DNA from: Promicromonospora soli | GTDB taxonomy: Bacteria; Actinomycetota; Actinomycetes; Actinomycetales; Cellulomonadaceae | NCBI RefSeq assembly: GCF_014653785.1 | Contig: NZ_BNAS01000001.1 | Coordinates: 1,039,898 to 1,103,897 of the forward strand | DNA length: 64,000 nucleotides | Direction of reading: 5' to 3' | In this document: positions 55,279-64,000 of the stretch, one piece after another | How the letters are laid out: the number at the start of each line of letters is the position of its first letter | Numbering within the stretch: position 1 is the first letter of the stretch | The notes under the pieces: model-generated | What the model was told of the DNA's origin: nothing | Databases searched by the model: none | The model's input: the letters and a program-made list of their open reading frames with translations, nothing else | Translations under genes and position numbers: made by a program

Positions 55279-56414
55279 GCGGTACCACCTCTCATGAGGC
55301 CGGGTAGCTGACCCGGCAGAGTGCCAAGCATGGCCGCCGCCTGGTCCGTCCCGAACCCGGGGTTGTCTCCCTCGAGCACGAGCTTCCAGATCAGGAGGCC
55401 CAGCACGAAGGCGACGACCACCAGGATGATGTAGTGCAGCCACGTGTACTGCGGGCCCTCGTCCTCCTCCTCGTCCCACTCCTCCTCCGCTCCGCGGCGG
55501 GAGGCACGGGACTGGACACCCGGGGTGACGTCGAACTGTCCGGGGACGCCGGGGCGCTGCTGACCGGGGGCGCCGACCGGACCCGAACCGGGGCCAGCGG
55601 GGCCTCCCGCACCGGGGCGTCCGGGGAAGGGGGAACCAGGAGCCGCGGGCGCGCCGCCCGACGGCATGGACTGCGGAGCCGCCGCCGCGCCGGCCTCCCA
55701 TGGGAGGGCGGGTGCGGCGGCCGACATCGAGCCACCGGGCGGACCGCCGGCCGGGCGGCCGGGACTCCCCGGGCGCTGCTGACCCAGGCCGCCGGGCGCG
55801 CCGGGACCACCCGGCGCACCGCCGCGAGTGCCGAACGGCGACGGCGGCTGGGTCGGGCCGGGCACGGGTGCCCCCCACTGCGACGTCTGACCGGGGTCGC
55901 CGGGCCTGCCGGGGCCGCCAGGACCCTGGGGCGCGCTCGGCGGGCCGAACCGCCCGGACCGGCCCTGCTGGGGGCCGGGCGGAACGGGAGCGCCGGACGA
56001 GCGGGAGCCGAACGGGCTGGGCGGTCCGCTCTGCCCGCCCTGACCGGGGCCCCCAGGGGCGCCGCGGCCACCAGGACCGGGCGGCGGTCCGCCGTGGCTG
56101 CCCGGGCCGGACGGAGCGCCCGGCCGGCCCTGACCGGGACCACCCGGTGCGTACGGCGGCGGGTTGCCGCCAGGCTGCTGCACCGGCGTGAGCCGACCGG
56201 TGGAGTCCACGCCGCGCGAGCCGCCCGTCGCCTGCGGAGGCCGTGCGACCGGCGGGTTCGGCGACCAGCCGCCCTCGGGCGCGGGCGCGCCACGGTGCGG
56301 AGGCTGCTGCTGCCCGGCCGGCGGTGGGTAAGCACCACCGGCGGCGGCCGCAGCGGCAGCCTCACGTTCGCGGATCTCGCGGCGCGTCATGGGACGACCC
56401 TTGTTGTCACTCAT
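55275..56414 (-). CDS. Pro/Gly-rich protein with C-terminal membrane anchor
   Basis: A 379-residue low-complexity protein. A basic N-terminus ([20 protein letters not shown]) is followed by about 270 residues of Pro/Gly/Gln-rich repeats, then an acidic patch ([11 protein letters not shown]) and one membrane helix ([20 protein letters not shown]). It sits between nadD and rsfS with overlaps at both ends, so it is firmly part of this housekeeping operon. The sequence is likely disordered; no function is known. Confidence 0.8.
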   Translation of the reverse strand: MSDNKGRPMTRREIREREAAAAAAAGGAYPPPAGQQQPPHRGAPAPEGGWSPNPPVARPPQATGGSRGVDSTGRLTPVQQPGGNPPPYAPGGPGQGRPGAPSGPGSHGGPPPGPGGRGAPGGPGQGGQSGPPSPFGSRSSGAPVPPGPQQGRSGRFGPPSAPQGPGGPGRPGDPGQTSQWGAPVPGPTQPPSPFGTRGGAPGGPGAPGGLGQQRPGSPGRPAGGPPGGSMSAAAPALPWEAGAAAAPQSMPSGGAPAAPGSPFPGRPGAGGPAGPGSGPVGAPGQQRPGVPGQFDVTPGVQSRASRRGAEEEWDEEEDEGPQYTWLHYIILVVVAFVLGLLIWKLVLEGDNPGFGTDQAAAMLGTLPGQLPGLMRGGTA

Positions 56415-57021
56415 CGTGAAGACCTCGATACAGTCCGTGCTTGGCGATGTACTGGACCACGCCGTCAGGCACCAGATACCAGACCGGCAACCCCTCCTCG
56501 GCCCGACGACGACAGTCGGTCGAAGAGATAGCAAGTGCAGGAACCTCGAGCGTCGTCACACCGTCCCGAGGAAGCCCGTCCACGGTGAGCATGTGCCCTG
56601 GCCGTGTGACAGCGACGAAGTGTGCCATGTCCCAGAGCTTCTCGGCATCCTTCCACCGAAGAATCTGCTGGATGGCGTCCGCCCCGGAGATGAAGTACAG
56701 GTCCGCCTCCGGGCGCTGGGCGCGCAGGTCGCGGAGGGTGTCCACCGTGTAGGTGAGGCCCGCCCGGTCGATGTCGACGCGGCTCACCTTGAACCGCGGG
56801 TTCGACGCCGTGGCGATCACCGTCATCAGATAGCGGTGCTCAGCCGGGGTGACCCGCTGCTGCTGCTTGAAACCCGGCCGGCCCGTGGGGACGAAGACAA
56901 CCTCGTCCAGCCCCAGGTGGGCCACCGCCTCGCTCGCGGCCACCAGGTGGCCGTGGTGGATGGGATCGAACGTGCCGCCCATCACTCCGATGCGCGGCCT
57001 GGTCCCAGTGGGGGCACTCAT
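56407..57021 (-). CDS. nadD: Nicotinate-nucleotide adenylyltransferase
   Basis: A 204-residue enzyme that joins nicotinate mononucleotide to ATP to form deamido-NAD. The nucleotidyltransferase motif [12 protein letters not shown] and the C-terminal [16 protein letters not shown] are both present. The stop overlaps the next gene. Typical nadD-rsfS operon. Confidence 0.96.
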   Translation of the reverse strand: MSAPTGTRPRIGVMGGTFDPIHHGHLVAASEAVAHLGLDEVVFVPTGRPGFKQQQRVTPAEHRYLMTVIATASNPRFKVSRVDIDRAGLTYTVDTLRDLRAQRPEADLYFISGADAIQQILRWKDAEKLWDMAHFVAVTRPGHMLTVDGLPRDGVTTLEVPALAISSTDCRRRAEEGLPVWYLVPDGVVQYIAKHGLYRGLHDE

Positions 57022-57065
57022 ACGGTGGGTGCGCTCATCTGGTCGTCAGGCTCCCGTCTGGCGGA

Positions 57066-57218
57066 TCAGTGCCGGTTGCCGACGTTGCGGAACGCGTACG
57101 TGACGAACAGGCCGGCAACGAGCGAGCCGAAGGCGATCAGACCGAGCACGATCGGAGCGATCGGCTCGTTGGCGTGCTCCGAGGCAGCCTCGGCGGCCAG
57201 AACGGCGATATAGGGCAC
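57066..57218 (-). CDS. Small single-span membrane protein
   Basis: A 50-residue protein with one membrane helix (IVLGLIAFGSLVAGLFVTYA) and a short basic end. GTG 57218 is preferred because GGGAGGAAG lies seven bases upstream; a longer GTG start at 57248 is possible. Short proteins of this type occur next to nadD/proA in related actinobacteria. Role unknown. Confidence 0.72.
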   Translation of the reverse strand: MPYIAVLAAEAASEHANEPIAPIVLGLIAFGSLVAGLFVTYAFRNVGNRH

Positions 57219-57345
57219 GGGTACTTCCTCCCGGTCGGACGTGCTCACGTGGGCTTTAGTCTCTCACGGACGAATTGCGGCGAGTACACGCCGACACTGG
57301 GTCGCAAGGAGATCCTGGGGAGGTCTCCAGGACGCCGACGGGCGC

Positions 57346-58692
57346 TCACGGCCTGATGTGGCCGTCGCCCGTAACGACCCATTTGGTAGTGGTGAGCTCA
57401 GTCAGGCCCATGGGGCCACGCGCATGCAGCTTTTGCGTCGAGATGCCTATCTCGGCACCCAGGCCGAGCTCGCCGCCGTCGGTGAACCGGGTCGACGCGT
57501 TCACCATCACTGCCGCGGAGTCCACCTCCGCGACGAACCGCTCCGCCGCCGCGATGTCCCGCGTCACGATCGCCTCCGTGTGCCCGGAGGACCACGTGTG
57601 GATGTGCTCGATCGCGGCGTCCAGCGACGGCACGACCCGCACACCGAGCTCCAGCGCCAGGTACTCCGTTGCCCAGTCCTCGTCCGTGGCGGGAACCATG
57701 TCGGCACCGTCGGGGGCAAAGGACATGGCGGCGGGATCCCCGTGCAGCACCACGCCTGCGCCGGCCAGCGCGGCGAGCGCCGCCGGAAGGAAGGCCGCGG
57801 CGGCGTCCTCGTGCACGAGCAGCGTCTCGGCCGCGTTGCAGACGCCCACCCGCTGGGTCTTGGCGTTCATCACGATCGCCACGGCCATGTCGACGTCGGC
57901 CGTCGCGTCCACGTAGACGTGCACGTTGCCCACGCCCGTCTCGATGACGGGCACGAGGGACTCACGCACGACCGTCTGGATGAGGTCGGCACCGCCGCGC
58001 GGGACCAGGACGTCCACGAGGCCGCGGGCACGCATGAGCGCCACACCGCCCGCACGGCCGTAGGCGTCGATCGACTGGACCAGGCCGGCGGGCAGGCCCT
58101 GCGCCTCCAGCGCACCCTGCATCACCGCCACGATCACCGCGTTCGACGACGCCGCCGCGCTCCCCCCGCGCAGGATCACCGCGTTGCCGGACTTCAGGGC
58201 CAGGCCGGCGGCGTCGACCGTCACGTTGGGGCGCGCCTCGTAGATCATGCCGACCACGCCCATCGGGACGCGGAGCTGGCGCAGGCGCAGGCCGTTCGGC
58301 AGGGTCTGCCCGCGCACCACCTCGCCGACCGGGTCGGGCAGCCCGGAGACGTCGCGCAGCGCGTCCGCGATCTGCGCGATCCGCTCCGGGGTGAGGGCCA
58401 GCCGGTCCAGCAGGCCGTCGGACATCCCGTTGGCGCGTCCGCGCTCCAGGTCCTCGGCGTTCGCGGCCACTATCCGGTCCGCGGCTGCTACCAGGGCGTC
58501 GGCGATGGCGTCGAGAGCGGCGTCCTTCGTCATCCGGTTCGCCAGGGCCAGGGTGCGCGAGGCGACCTTGGCACGCCGGGCGACGTCGTGCACCGCGGTG
58601 GTGACGTCCGCTGTGCCGGGCGGCGCCGGGGTGGCTCCTCCGGCGGTCTCGCCTCCGGCAGGTGTCGCCTCGTCCTGGCTCACTATCGTCAT
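57346..58692 (-). CDS. proA: Glutamate-5-semialdehyde dehydrogenase
   Basis: A 448-residue enzyme reducing gamma-glutamyl phosphate to glutamate semialdehyde in proline synthesis. [20 protein letters not shown] and the catalytic Cys in [17 protein letters not shown] are diagnostic. It starts at ATG 58692; TACTCT ends six bases upstream with no ribosome site, so it can be made from a leaderless message, besides read-through from proB 71 bp upstream. Confidence 0.96.
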   Translation of the reverse strand: MTIVSQDEATPAGGETAGGATPAPPGTADVTTAVHDVARRAKVASRTLALANRMTKDAALDAIADALVAAADRIVAANAEDLERGRANGMSDGLLDRLALTPERIAQIADALRDVSGLPDPVGEVVRGQTLPNGLRLRQLRVPMGVVGMIYEARPNVTVDAAGLALKSGNAVILRGGSAAASSNAVIVAVMQGALEAQGLPAGLVQSIDAYGRAGGVALMRARGLVDVLVPRGGADLIQTVVRESLVPVIETGVGNVHVYVDATADVDMAVAIVMNAKTQRVGVCNAAETLLVHEDAAAAFLPAALAALAGAGVVLHGDPAAMSFAPDGADMVPATDEDWATEYLALELGVRVVPSLDAAIEHIHTWSSGHTEAIVTRDIAAAERFVAEVDSAAVMVNASTRFTDGGELGLGAEIGISTQKLHARGPMGLTELTTTKWVVTGDGHIRP

Positions 58693-58763
58693 GCGTCGAG
58701 AGTACGTCGGGCAGGTGCGAAAACCGAGCGAGAATCCGCTCTGCGGACGCTCCCCCGGACGCT

Positions 58764-59963
58764 TCACCGAGTCCGGCGCGTTCGCCCCTGGGAACTCGTC
58801 GGCCGGTCCAGCACCAGGTCGTCCCGGTGCACGACCTCCCGGTCGTACCCCTCGCCCAGCTCTTCGCGGAGCGCGTAGGTGGAGCGCCCCAGCAGTGCGG
58901 GGAGGTCGCTCGCGTCGAAGGCCACGAGCCCCCGGGCGACCACGGTGCCGTCGGGCGCGACGAGCTCGACGGGGTCGCCCGCGTCGAACTGGCCCTCGGC
59001 CTTGGTGATCCCGGCCGGCAGCAGCGAGGCGCGGCCGCCGAGGACGGCACGCGCGGCGCCGTCGTCCAGGTGGAGGCGGCCCTGCGTGCGGGCAGCGTGC
59101 GCGATCCAGAGCCGGCGCGCCGACGTGCGGCGTCCGGTCGCGGCGAAGAAGGTGCCGACGTCGTCGCCCGCGAGCGCGGCGGCGGCGTTGGCCGTGAGGG
59201 TGAGGACGGCGGGGACGCCTGCGCCCGTCGCGATCCGCACCGACTCCAGCTTGGTGACCATGCCGCCCGTGCCGACGGCGCTGCCGCGTGCGGTGACCTC
59301 GACGGCCGCGACCTCGGCGAGGTCGTTGACCAGCGGGATGCGGCGGGCGCCGGGGCGCGACGGCGGCGCGTCGTGCAGGCCGTCGACGTCGGTCAGGAGC
59401 AGCAGGGCGTCCGCGCGCACCAGGTGCGACACGAGCGCCGCGAGGCGGTCGTTGTCGCCGAACTTCAGCTCGTCGGTGGTCACGGCGTCGTTCTCGTTGA
59501 TTACGGGCACGACGCCGAGGGCGAGCAGCCGCTCGAGCGCCCGCTGCGCGTTGCGGTAGCGGGCCCGCCGAACGGTGTCCTCCGCGGTGAGCAGGATCTG
59601 CCCGATCTGGATGCCGAACGCCGCGAACTCCTCCTGGTACCGGCCCACGAGCTGCCCCTGGCCCACCGAGGCGGCGGCCTGCATCGTGGCGAGGTCGCGC
59701 GGCCTGGCAGCGAGCCCGAGCGGTCCGATGCCGGCCGACACGGCACCCGACGTCACGAGCACGACCTGGGCGCCGGCGGCCTGCCGCGCGGCGAGGACCT
59801 CGACCACCCCGCGCAGCGCCTCGACGTCGAGGTGCCCGTCCGGGCCGGTCAGGGACGACGAACCGATCTTGACCACGACGCGCCGGGCGTTGGCGATCAC
59901 GGACCGGACGCGCTGAAGATCCTTGGCGTCCTGGGGTCTGCCGGAGGGTTCGAGGGAGTTCAC
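58764..59963 (-). CDS. proB: Glutamate 5-kinase
   Basis: A 399-residue kinase phosphorylating glutamate, first step of proline synthesis and usually proline-inhibited. The amino-acid kinase core ([46 protein letters not shown]) is followed by a C-terminal PUA domain ([18 protein letters not shown]). GTG 59963 is chosen because GGGGAGGATGAGG precedes it; ATG 60005 is an alternative. Confidence 0.94.
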   Translation of the reverse strand: MNSLEPSGRPQDAKDLQRVRSVIANARRVVVKIGSSSLTGPDGHLDVEALRGVVEVLAARQAAGAQVVLVTSGAVSAGIGPLGLAARPRDLATMQAAASVGQGQLVGRYQEEFAAFGIQIGQILLTAEDTVRRARYRNAQRALERLLALGVVPVINENDAVTTDELKFGDNDRLAALVSHLVRADALLLLTDVDGLHDAPPSRPGARRIPLVNDLAEVAAVEVTARGSAVGTGGMVTKLESVRIATGAGVPAVLTLTANAAAALAGDDVGTFFAATGRRTSARRLWIAHAARTQGRLHLDDGAARAVLGGRASLLPAGITKAEGQFDAGDPVELVAPDGTVVARGLVAFDASDLPALLGRSTYALREELGEGYDREVVHRDDLVLDRPTSSQGRTRRTR

Positions 59964-60063
59964 GTCCTCATCCTCCCCGGAGGGCCGCCCGGGGCGCGCG
60001 GTCATTTCACGGGCCGGGACCCGCACTGCCGAAGTAGACCTGCAGCGAGATAGGGCGGGTTGG

Positions 60064-61581
60064 TCAGTCGGCGTCCGGGTCCGTCCAGTGGCCTGCCTCG
60101 CGCTCCGTCCACAGCTCACGGCGGGCCTCGGTCTTGGCGTCCATGCGCTCGGTGAACTCGCGGCGCTTGTCGCCGCGGGTGGGCCGCTCGTTCTGGTCGA
60201 GCCGCAGGTCGGTGCCGCGGCCGCCGAGCAGCTCCGGACCGGTCTGCAGGGTGGGCTCCCAGTCGAAGACGACGGCGTTGTTCGGGTCGCCGATCCGCAC
60301 CTCGTCCCCGGCGACGGCGCCGGCCTTGAACAGCCCGTCCTCGACGCCGATCTTCGCCAGCCGGTCCGCGAGGAAGCCGACGGCCTCGTCGTTGTTGAAG
60401 TCGGTCTGGCGAACCCACCGCTCCGGCTTGGTGCCGCGCACCTCGAACCAGTAGTCGGTCTCGCCGCCCAGCCGGCGCACGGTGAACCTGGCCTCGTTCA
60501 CGGCGCGCGGGCGCAGCACGATCGGTGCCGGCTCCGGCGCGGGTGCCGCGGCGCGGGCCTTCTCCACGACCTCGGCCAGGGCGAACTTCAGCTCGCGCAG
60601 GCCCTCGTGGGACGCGGTAGAGATCTCGAAGACGCGCAGCCCGCGCGCCTCGAGGTCGCCCTTCACGAAGTCCGCGAGCTCGCGGGCTTCGGGCACGTCG
60701 ATCTTGTTGAGCACGACGAGGCGGGGGCGCTCGTTCAGCGGCACGCGGCCACCCGCGATGCCGAGGTCCCCGGAGTAGCTGGCGAGCTCGGCCTCGATCA
60801 CGTCGAGGTCGCTGATCGGGTCGCGGCCGGGCTCCAGCGTGGCGCAGTCGAGCACGTGCACGATCATCGCCGTCCGCTCGATGTGCCGCAGGAACTCCAG
60901 GCCCAGGCCCTTGCCCTCGCTCGCGCCCGGGATCAGGCCCGGCACGTCGGCGACGGTGAACCGCGACTGTTCGGCCTGCACCACGCCGAGGTTCGGCACC
61001 AGGGTCGTGAACGGGTAGTCCGCGATCTTGGGCCGGGCGGCGGAGATGGCGGCGATCAGCGACGACTTGCCGGCGCTCGGGAAGCCCACGAGCGCGACGT
61101 CGGCGATCGTCTTGACCTCGAGCTCGATGTCGGCGGCCTCGCCCTCCTCGCCGAGCAGCGCGAAGCCGGGTGCCTTGCGCTTCGGCGACGACAGCGCCCG
61201 GTTGCCCAGGCCGCCCTTGCCGCCGGCGGCGACGACATACTCGGCGCCCTCCCCAACGAGGTCGGCCAGGACGTTGCCGTCCAGGTCCTTCACGACGGTG
61301 CCGTCCGGCACCTTCAGGATCAGGTCGCCGCCCTTGGCGCCGTCCTTGTCGTCACCCATCCCCTGGGTGCCCGACGTCGCCCGCCGGTGCGGCGAGTGGT
61401 GGTACTCGAGCAGGGTGGTGGTGTTCGCGTCGACGACGAGCTTGACGGAACCGCCGTCGCCGCCGTTACCGCCGTCAGGTCCCGCCAGGGGCTTGAACTT
61501 CTCGCGACGGATCGAGGCGCAGCCGTTCCCGCCGTTACCCCCGGCGGCGTGAAGCACCACCCGGTCCACGAAGCTGGCCAT
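60064..61581 (-). CDS. obgE: Obg-family GTPase
   Basis: A 505-residue ribosome-assembly and stress GTPase. The Gly-rich Obg fold is at 1-160 ([19 protein letters not shown]), the G domain at 160-335 with [10 protein letters not shown] (G1), DVPGLI (G3) and NKID (G4), and the OCT domain follows (residues 350-430). The C-terminus has an extra charged tail ([19 protein letters not shown]). Lies between rpmA and proB, the standard order. Confidence 0.96.
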   Translation of the reverse strand: MASFVDRVVLHAAGGNGGNGCASIRREKFKPLAGPDGGNGGDGGSVKLVVDANTTTLLEYHHSPHRRATSGTQGMGDDKDGAKGGDLILKVPDGTVVKDLDGNVLADLVGEGAEYVVAAGGKGGLGNRALSSPKRKAPGFALLGEEGEAADIELEVKTIADVALVGFPSAGKSSLIAAISAARPKIADYPFTTLVPNLGVVQAEQSRFTVADVPGLIPGASEGKGLGLEFLRHIERTAMIVHVLDCATLEPGRDPISDLDVIEAELASYSGDLGIAGGRVPLNERPRLVVLNKIDVPEARELADFVKGDLEARGLRVFEISTASHEGLRELKFALAEVVEKARAAAPAPEPAPIVLRPRAVNEARFTVRRLGGETDYWFEVRGTKPERWVRQTDFNNDEAVGFLADRLAKIGVEDGLFKAGAVAGDEVRIGDPNNAVVFDWEPTLQTGPELLGGRGTDLRLDQNERPTRGDKRREFTERMDAKTEARRELWTEREAGHWTDPDAD

Positions 61582-61643
61582 GTCTCGATCCTCTCAAGTA
61601 CTGCTCAGTAGAGCCGCTCGGCCGAGCCGCTCTGGAAAAGGCG

Positions 61644-61675
61644 AAGGGGGCGCACCGTCACCGGTGCGCCCCCTT
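61644..61675 (-). terminator. Terminator after rpmA
   Basis: A perfect 14-bp GC-rich stem (61644-61657 and 61662-61675) with a 4-nt loop, followed on the minus strand by CGCCTTTTCC. It should end much of the rplU-rpmA message before obgE. Confidence 0.8.
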
Positions 61676-61691
61676 ACGCGGATTCCGAAGC

Positions 61692-61949
61692 TCAGGCCTC
61701 GGCGGTGACGATGTCGATGACCTTGCGGCCACGGCGGCTGCCGAACTGCACGGCGCCGGGAGTAAGGGCGAACAGGGTGTCGTCCTTGCCGCGACCCACG
61801 TTGACGCCCGGGTGGAAGTGGGTGCCGCGCTGGCGGACGATGATCTCGCCGGCCTTGACGACCTGGCCACCGAAGCGCTTCACGCCGAGGCGCTGGGCAT
61901 TGGAGTCGCGACCGTTGCGCGAGGAGCTCGCGCCCTTCTTGTGTGCCAT
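61692..61949 (-). CDS. rpmA: 50S ribosomal protein L27
   Basis: 85 residues starting [20 protein letters not shown], the typical L27 N-terminus that reaches the peptidyl transferase centre. The conserved [20 protein letters not shown] is present. Cotranscribed with rplU. Confidence 0.98.
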   Translation of the reverse strand: MAHKKGASSSRNGRDSNAQRLGVKRFGGQVVKAGEIIVRQRGTHFHPGVNVGRGKDDTLFALTPGAVQFGSRRGRKVIDIVTAEA

Positions 61950-62034
61950 CTCAGGACCTGTCTTTCGGGACGAAGTAGAAGAAGAAGTTTGATCTCGCGC
62001 GGGCTCACTCGTCAGAGGAGGCCCGCAGCGGAAG

Positions 62035-62343
62035 TCACTTGATGCCGGTGACCTTGAGGCGGGTCAGCGACTGACGGTGGCCCTGGCGCTTGCGGTAACC
62101 GGTCTTGTTCTTGTACTTGAGGATCGTGATCTTGGGACCCTTCTCGTCCCGCACGACCTCAGCGGTGACCTTGACCTTCGCCAGCTTCTTCGCGTCGGTG
62201 GTCACCTTCTCCCCGTCCACGAGCAGGAGGGCCGGGAGCTCAAGGGTCTCACCGGGGCTCGCCTGGACACGGTCCATGACGACGATGCTCCCGACGGACA
62301 CCTTCTCCTGACGGCCACCGGCCTTGACGATCGCGTAAACCAC
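62035..62343 (-). CDS. rplU: 50S ribosomal protein L21
   Basis: 102 residues; GTG 62343 gives the canonical [18 protein letters not shown] start, and an AGAGATGAG ribosome site precedes it. The conserved end [12 protein letters not shown]-like [20 protein letters not shown] contacts 23S rRNA. First gene of the rplU-rpmA operon. Confidence 0.97.
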   Translation of the reverse strand: MVYAIVKAGGRQEKVSVGSIVVMDRVQASPGETLELPALLLVDGEKVTTDAKKLAKVKVTAEVVRDEKGPKITILKYKNKTGYRKRQGHRQSLTRLKVTGIK

Positions 62344-62476
62344 GTTCAACTCATCTCTCTAGTCTTGGCGTGCGCGCACGACGGTATCCACCGGCTTTGC
62401 TGTGACTCGCTCCGCCGCGGCGGTCGAGTGCGATGCGCCATGGGCACGCAGGACGGGTGCGCAGACAGCACACCGA
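62344..62476 (-). promoter_or_regulatory. Long 5' leader of rplU
   Basis: The promoter below predicts a leader of about 133 nt before rplU. It contains several GC-rich pairing segments (for example CGCCGCGGCGG near 62411-62421). L21 leaders that bind their own protein are known in other bacteria; a match here is only suspected. Confidence 0.4.
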
Positions 62477-62482
62477 AGCACC

Positions 62483-62511
62483 AGGTTACGCGATGCCTTC
62501 CGCGGGTTCAA
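62483..62511 (-). promoter_or_regulatory. Promoter of rplU-rpmA
   Basis: On the minus strand TTGAAC (62511-62506), exactly 17 bp, TAACCT (62488-62483): a good sigma-70-type promoter. Transcription should begin near 62476. Confidence 0.75.
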
Positions 62512-62634
62512 ACCGGTGGCCACGTGGCCTTGCCCACCCTCGCCGGGCCGCCTCGCCGCTGATCGGACGCCATGAGCCTTGGCCCCTTGACGCCTTTGGC
62601 GACCGGGACGCGGCTGTGCCTACGCTGGGTTCGG

Positions 62635-63282
62635 GTGATCCTGATGGTTTTTGAGCCAACGGTGAAGGCTACCGAGCACGACGACATCACGCGGGCGATG
62701 CGTGCAGTCCCCCGCCGCGACTTCCTGCCGCGGTCCCAGCGGCCGTTCGCGGACCACGACGCGCCGCTGCCGATCGGGCGCGGGCAGACGTCCTCGCAAC
62801 CCACCACTGTCGCCGCCATGCTGCGCCTGCTGCGCGTCCCCCTGGGTGCGCGCGTGCTCGACGTCGGAGCGGGCTCCGGCTGGACCACTGCGCTGCTCGC
62901 CTACCTGACCGGCCCTTCGGGCTCGGTGCTCGGCGTCGAACGCGACAGCCGGCTCGCCGAATGGGGTGCCGCCAACGTCGAGCGCACCGGGATGGACTGG
63001 GCGACGGTCGAACCGGCGACGCCCGGCGTGCTCGGCCATCCGCGGCCGAACGGCTGGGACCGGATCCTGGTGTCGGCGTCGGCAGCGGCGCTGCCGCGCG
63101 CCCTGGTGGACCAGGTCGGGATCGGCGGCCGCATGGTGATCCCGATCCGGACGTCGCTGCTGCTCATCGAGCGCCTCCCCGATGGGCGCATCCGCGCGAC
63201 CGACCACGGCGGGTATCGGTTCGTACCGCTCATCCAGGACCAGCCCGTCGAGCGCTCCGAGCAGAGCCGCAAGTCGGGCTAA
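62635..63282 (+). CDS. Protein-L-isoaspartate O-methyltransferase-like protein
   Basis: A 215-residue methyltransferase of the PCMT family. The N-terminal AMRAVPRRDFLPRSQRPFAD and GQTSSQPTTVAAMLRLL, and motif I VLDVGAGSGWTTALLAYL, match enzymes that repair damaged aspartyl residues. GTG 62635 follows a TACGCT -10 box by 8 bp, so a leaderless message is possible; ATG 62644 is the alternative start. Confidence 0.85.
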   Translation: MILMVFEPTVKATEHDDITRAMRAVPRRDFLPRSQRPFADHDAPLPIGRGQTSSQPTTVAAMLRLLRVPLGARVLDVGAGSGWTTALLAYLTGPSGSVLGVERDSRLAEWGAANVERTGMDWATVEPATPGVLGHPRPNGWDRILVSASAAALPRALVDQVGIGGRMVIPIRTSLLLIERLPDGRIRATDHGGYRFVPLIQDQPVERSEQSRKSG

Positions 63283-63385
63283 ATCGGGACTTTATGGACG
63301 GTTAAGGAAACAAATGACAAGGGCAGGTCAACACACCGTCTAAAACCCTTCGCCAGGCATCCACATCTGCCCCTCGCGACAGTAA

Positions 63386-63401
63386 CCTACGGTCCCGTAG
63401 G
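63386..63401. promoter_or_regulatory. Candidate TetR-type operator before the desaturase
   Basis: CCTACGG-TC-CCGTAGG is a perfect 7-bp dyad, 78 bp before the desaturase start in a 196-bp gap otherwise without genes. TetR-family repressors of lipid genes bind such dyads; the regulator is not in the window. Confidence 0.5.
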
Positions 63402-63478
63402 CTCTGGGCCATCTGCATGATGGGCGAAACCGTCCAACTCCACGGCTGGGAAGTCGAAACCGAGCATGTGAGGACCAC

Positions 63479-64000
63479 ATGGCCCAAGCTGCCCCCATCG
63501 TCCGCGACGGCTTCCGCCCGACGAAACCGCGCGACCCCGATGCTCAGCCGGTGACCAGCACGTACTCGTCGCTGGCTCGCACCGTGCGCGACGCCGGACT
63601 GCTCCACCGGGCACACCGCTACTACGCCTGGACCCTCGCCTCGCTCACCGTTGCGCTCGGCGGGATCATCACCGGGTTCGTGCTGCTGGGCGACTCGTGG
63701 CTGCAGCTCCTGATGGCGGGAGCGCTCGGCCTGGTGCTGACGCAGTTCGCCTTCGTGGCACACGAGGCGTCGCACCGCCAGGTCTTCGAGTCCGGGCGCC
63801 GTAACGACCGCGTGGGGCGGTTGCTCGCCAACGCCGTCGTCGGCATCAGCTACTCCTGGTGGATGAACAAGCACACCCGGCACCACGCCAACCCGAACAG
63901 GGTGGACAAGGACCCGGACATCGCGAACGACACGATCGCGTTCACCGAGGACGGCGCCCGGCAGCACCGCGGGCTCAAGCGGTGGATCAACCGGTACCAG
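63479..64000 (+). CDS. Fatty acid desaturase (partial, 3' end outside window)
   Basis: The first 174 residues of a membrane-bound diiron desaturase. Two His boxes are visible, HEASH after the first membrane hairpin and HTRHH in MNKHTRHHANPNRVDKDPDI. It inserts double bonds into acyl chains using oxygen. Continues past the window end. Confidence 0.92.
   Translation, partial: MAQAAPIVRDGFRPTKPRDPDAQPVTSTYSSLARTVRDAGLLHRAHRYYAWTLASLTVALGGIITGFVLLGDSWLQLLMAGALGLVLTQFAFVAHEASHRQVFESGRRNDRVGRLLANAVVGISYSWWMNKHTRHHANPNRVDKDPDIANDTIAFTEDGARQHRGLKRWINRYQ

Overview
The window is high-GC, gene-dense DNA with many GTG starts, frequent ATGA/GTGA overlaps between consecutive genes, and several apparent leaderless transcripts. 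Together with F420-family and WYL proteins, a DUF222/HNH nuclease, ECF sigma/anti-sigma modules and the order rplU-rpmA-obg-proB-proA-nadD-rsfS, this points to a chromosomal segment of an actinobacterium. I infer the order Micrococcales, perhaps a Promicromonospora/Isoptericola relative, but the genus is a guess. There is no prophage, plasmid or CRISPR array.

Region 1 (1-3.4 kb): part of a sugar ABC importer (permease cut by the window edge, lipoprotein binding protein) facing a LacI repressor across two tandem LacI-type dyads. Region 2 (3.4-11.7 kb): a complete histidine utilisation operon hutH-hutU-M20 amidohydrolase-hutF-hutI, divergent from an IclR regulator. The M20 enzyme sits where a formylglutamate deformylase is expected. 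Three of these genes carry in-frame palindromic or repeat insertions. Region 3 (11.7-16.5 kb): a second sugar ABC system (binding protein, two permeases, no ATPase) ending in an unassigned carbohydrate-enzyme-like protein.

Region 4 (16.5-30 kb): mixed single genes. They include a small secreted protein followed by a 31-bp perfect hairpin, a leaderless membrane protein/XRE pair, a transmembrane Ser/Thr kinase with a 15-bp minisatellite tail, a MurG-family glycosyltransferase, a ketopantoate-reductase-like protein, and a YceI/ECF sigma/anti-sigma operon with a TGAACC-N16-CGT promoter. Region 5 (30-41 kb): a Phd/PIN toxin-antitoxin pair, katG preceded by the stump of a fur-like gene, a WYL regulator divergent from an epoxide hydrolase, an AztD-like zinc chaperone behind two Zur-type operators, and a zone of gene decay (truncated aldo/keto reductase, MFS stump).

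Region 6 (41-54 kb): DUF222/HNH nuclease, sulfotransferase, amidotransferase-like and hydrolase genes, LysR and GyrI-like proteins, a phosphoribosyltransferase-hydrolase fusion, and an ECF sigma factor fused to a membrane segment and a large extracytoplasmic domain. That fusion gene is bracketed by two copies of a hairpin repeat carrying a Shine-Dalgarno sequence. Two identical tRNA-Ala(GGC) genes flank sodA and a large subtilase. Region 7 (54-64 kb): the conserved housekeeping block histidine phosphatase-rsfS-nadD-proA-proB-obg-rpmA-rplU, then a methyltransferase and a fatty acid desaturase cut by the window end.

Most distinctive observations: the sigma-membrane-propeller-like fusion with its flanking structured repeats; palindromic elements read through as protein in the hut operon; the fur stump ahead of katG; and the orphan, apparently Zur-controlled aztD. 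Functions are from recognised motifs and family knowledge; no database search was possible.
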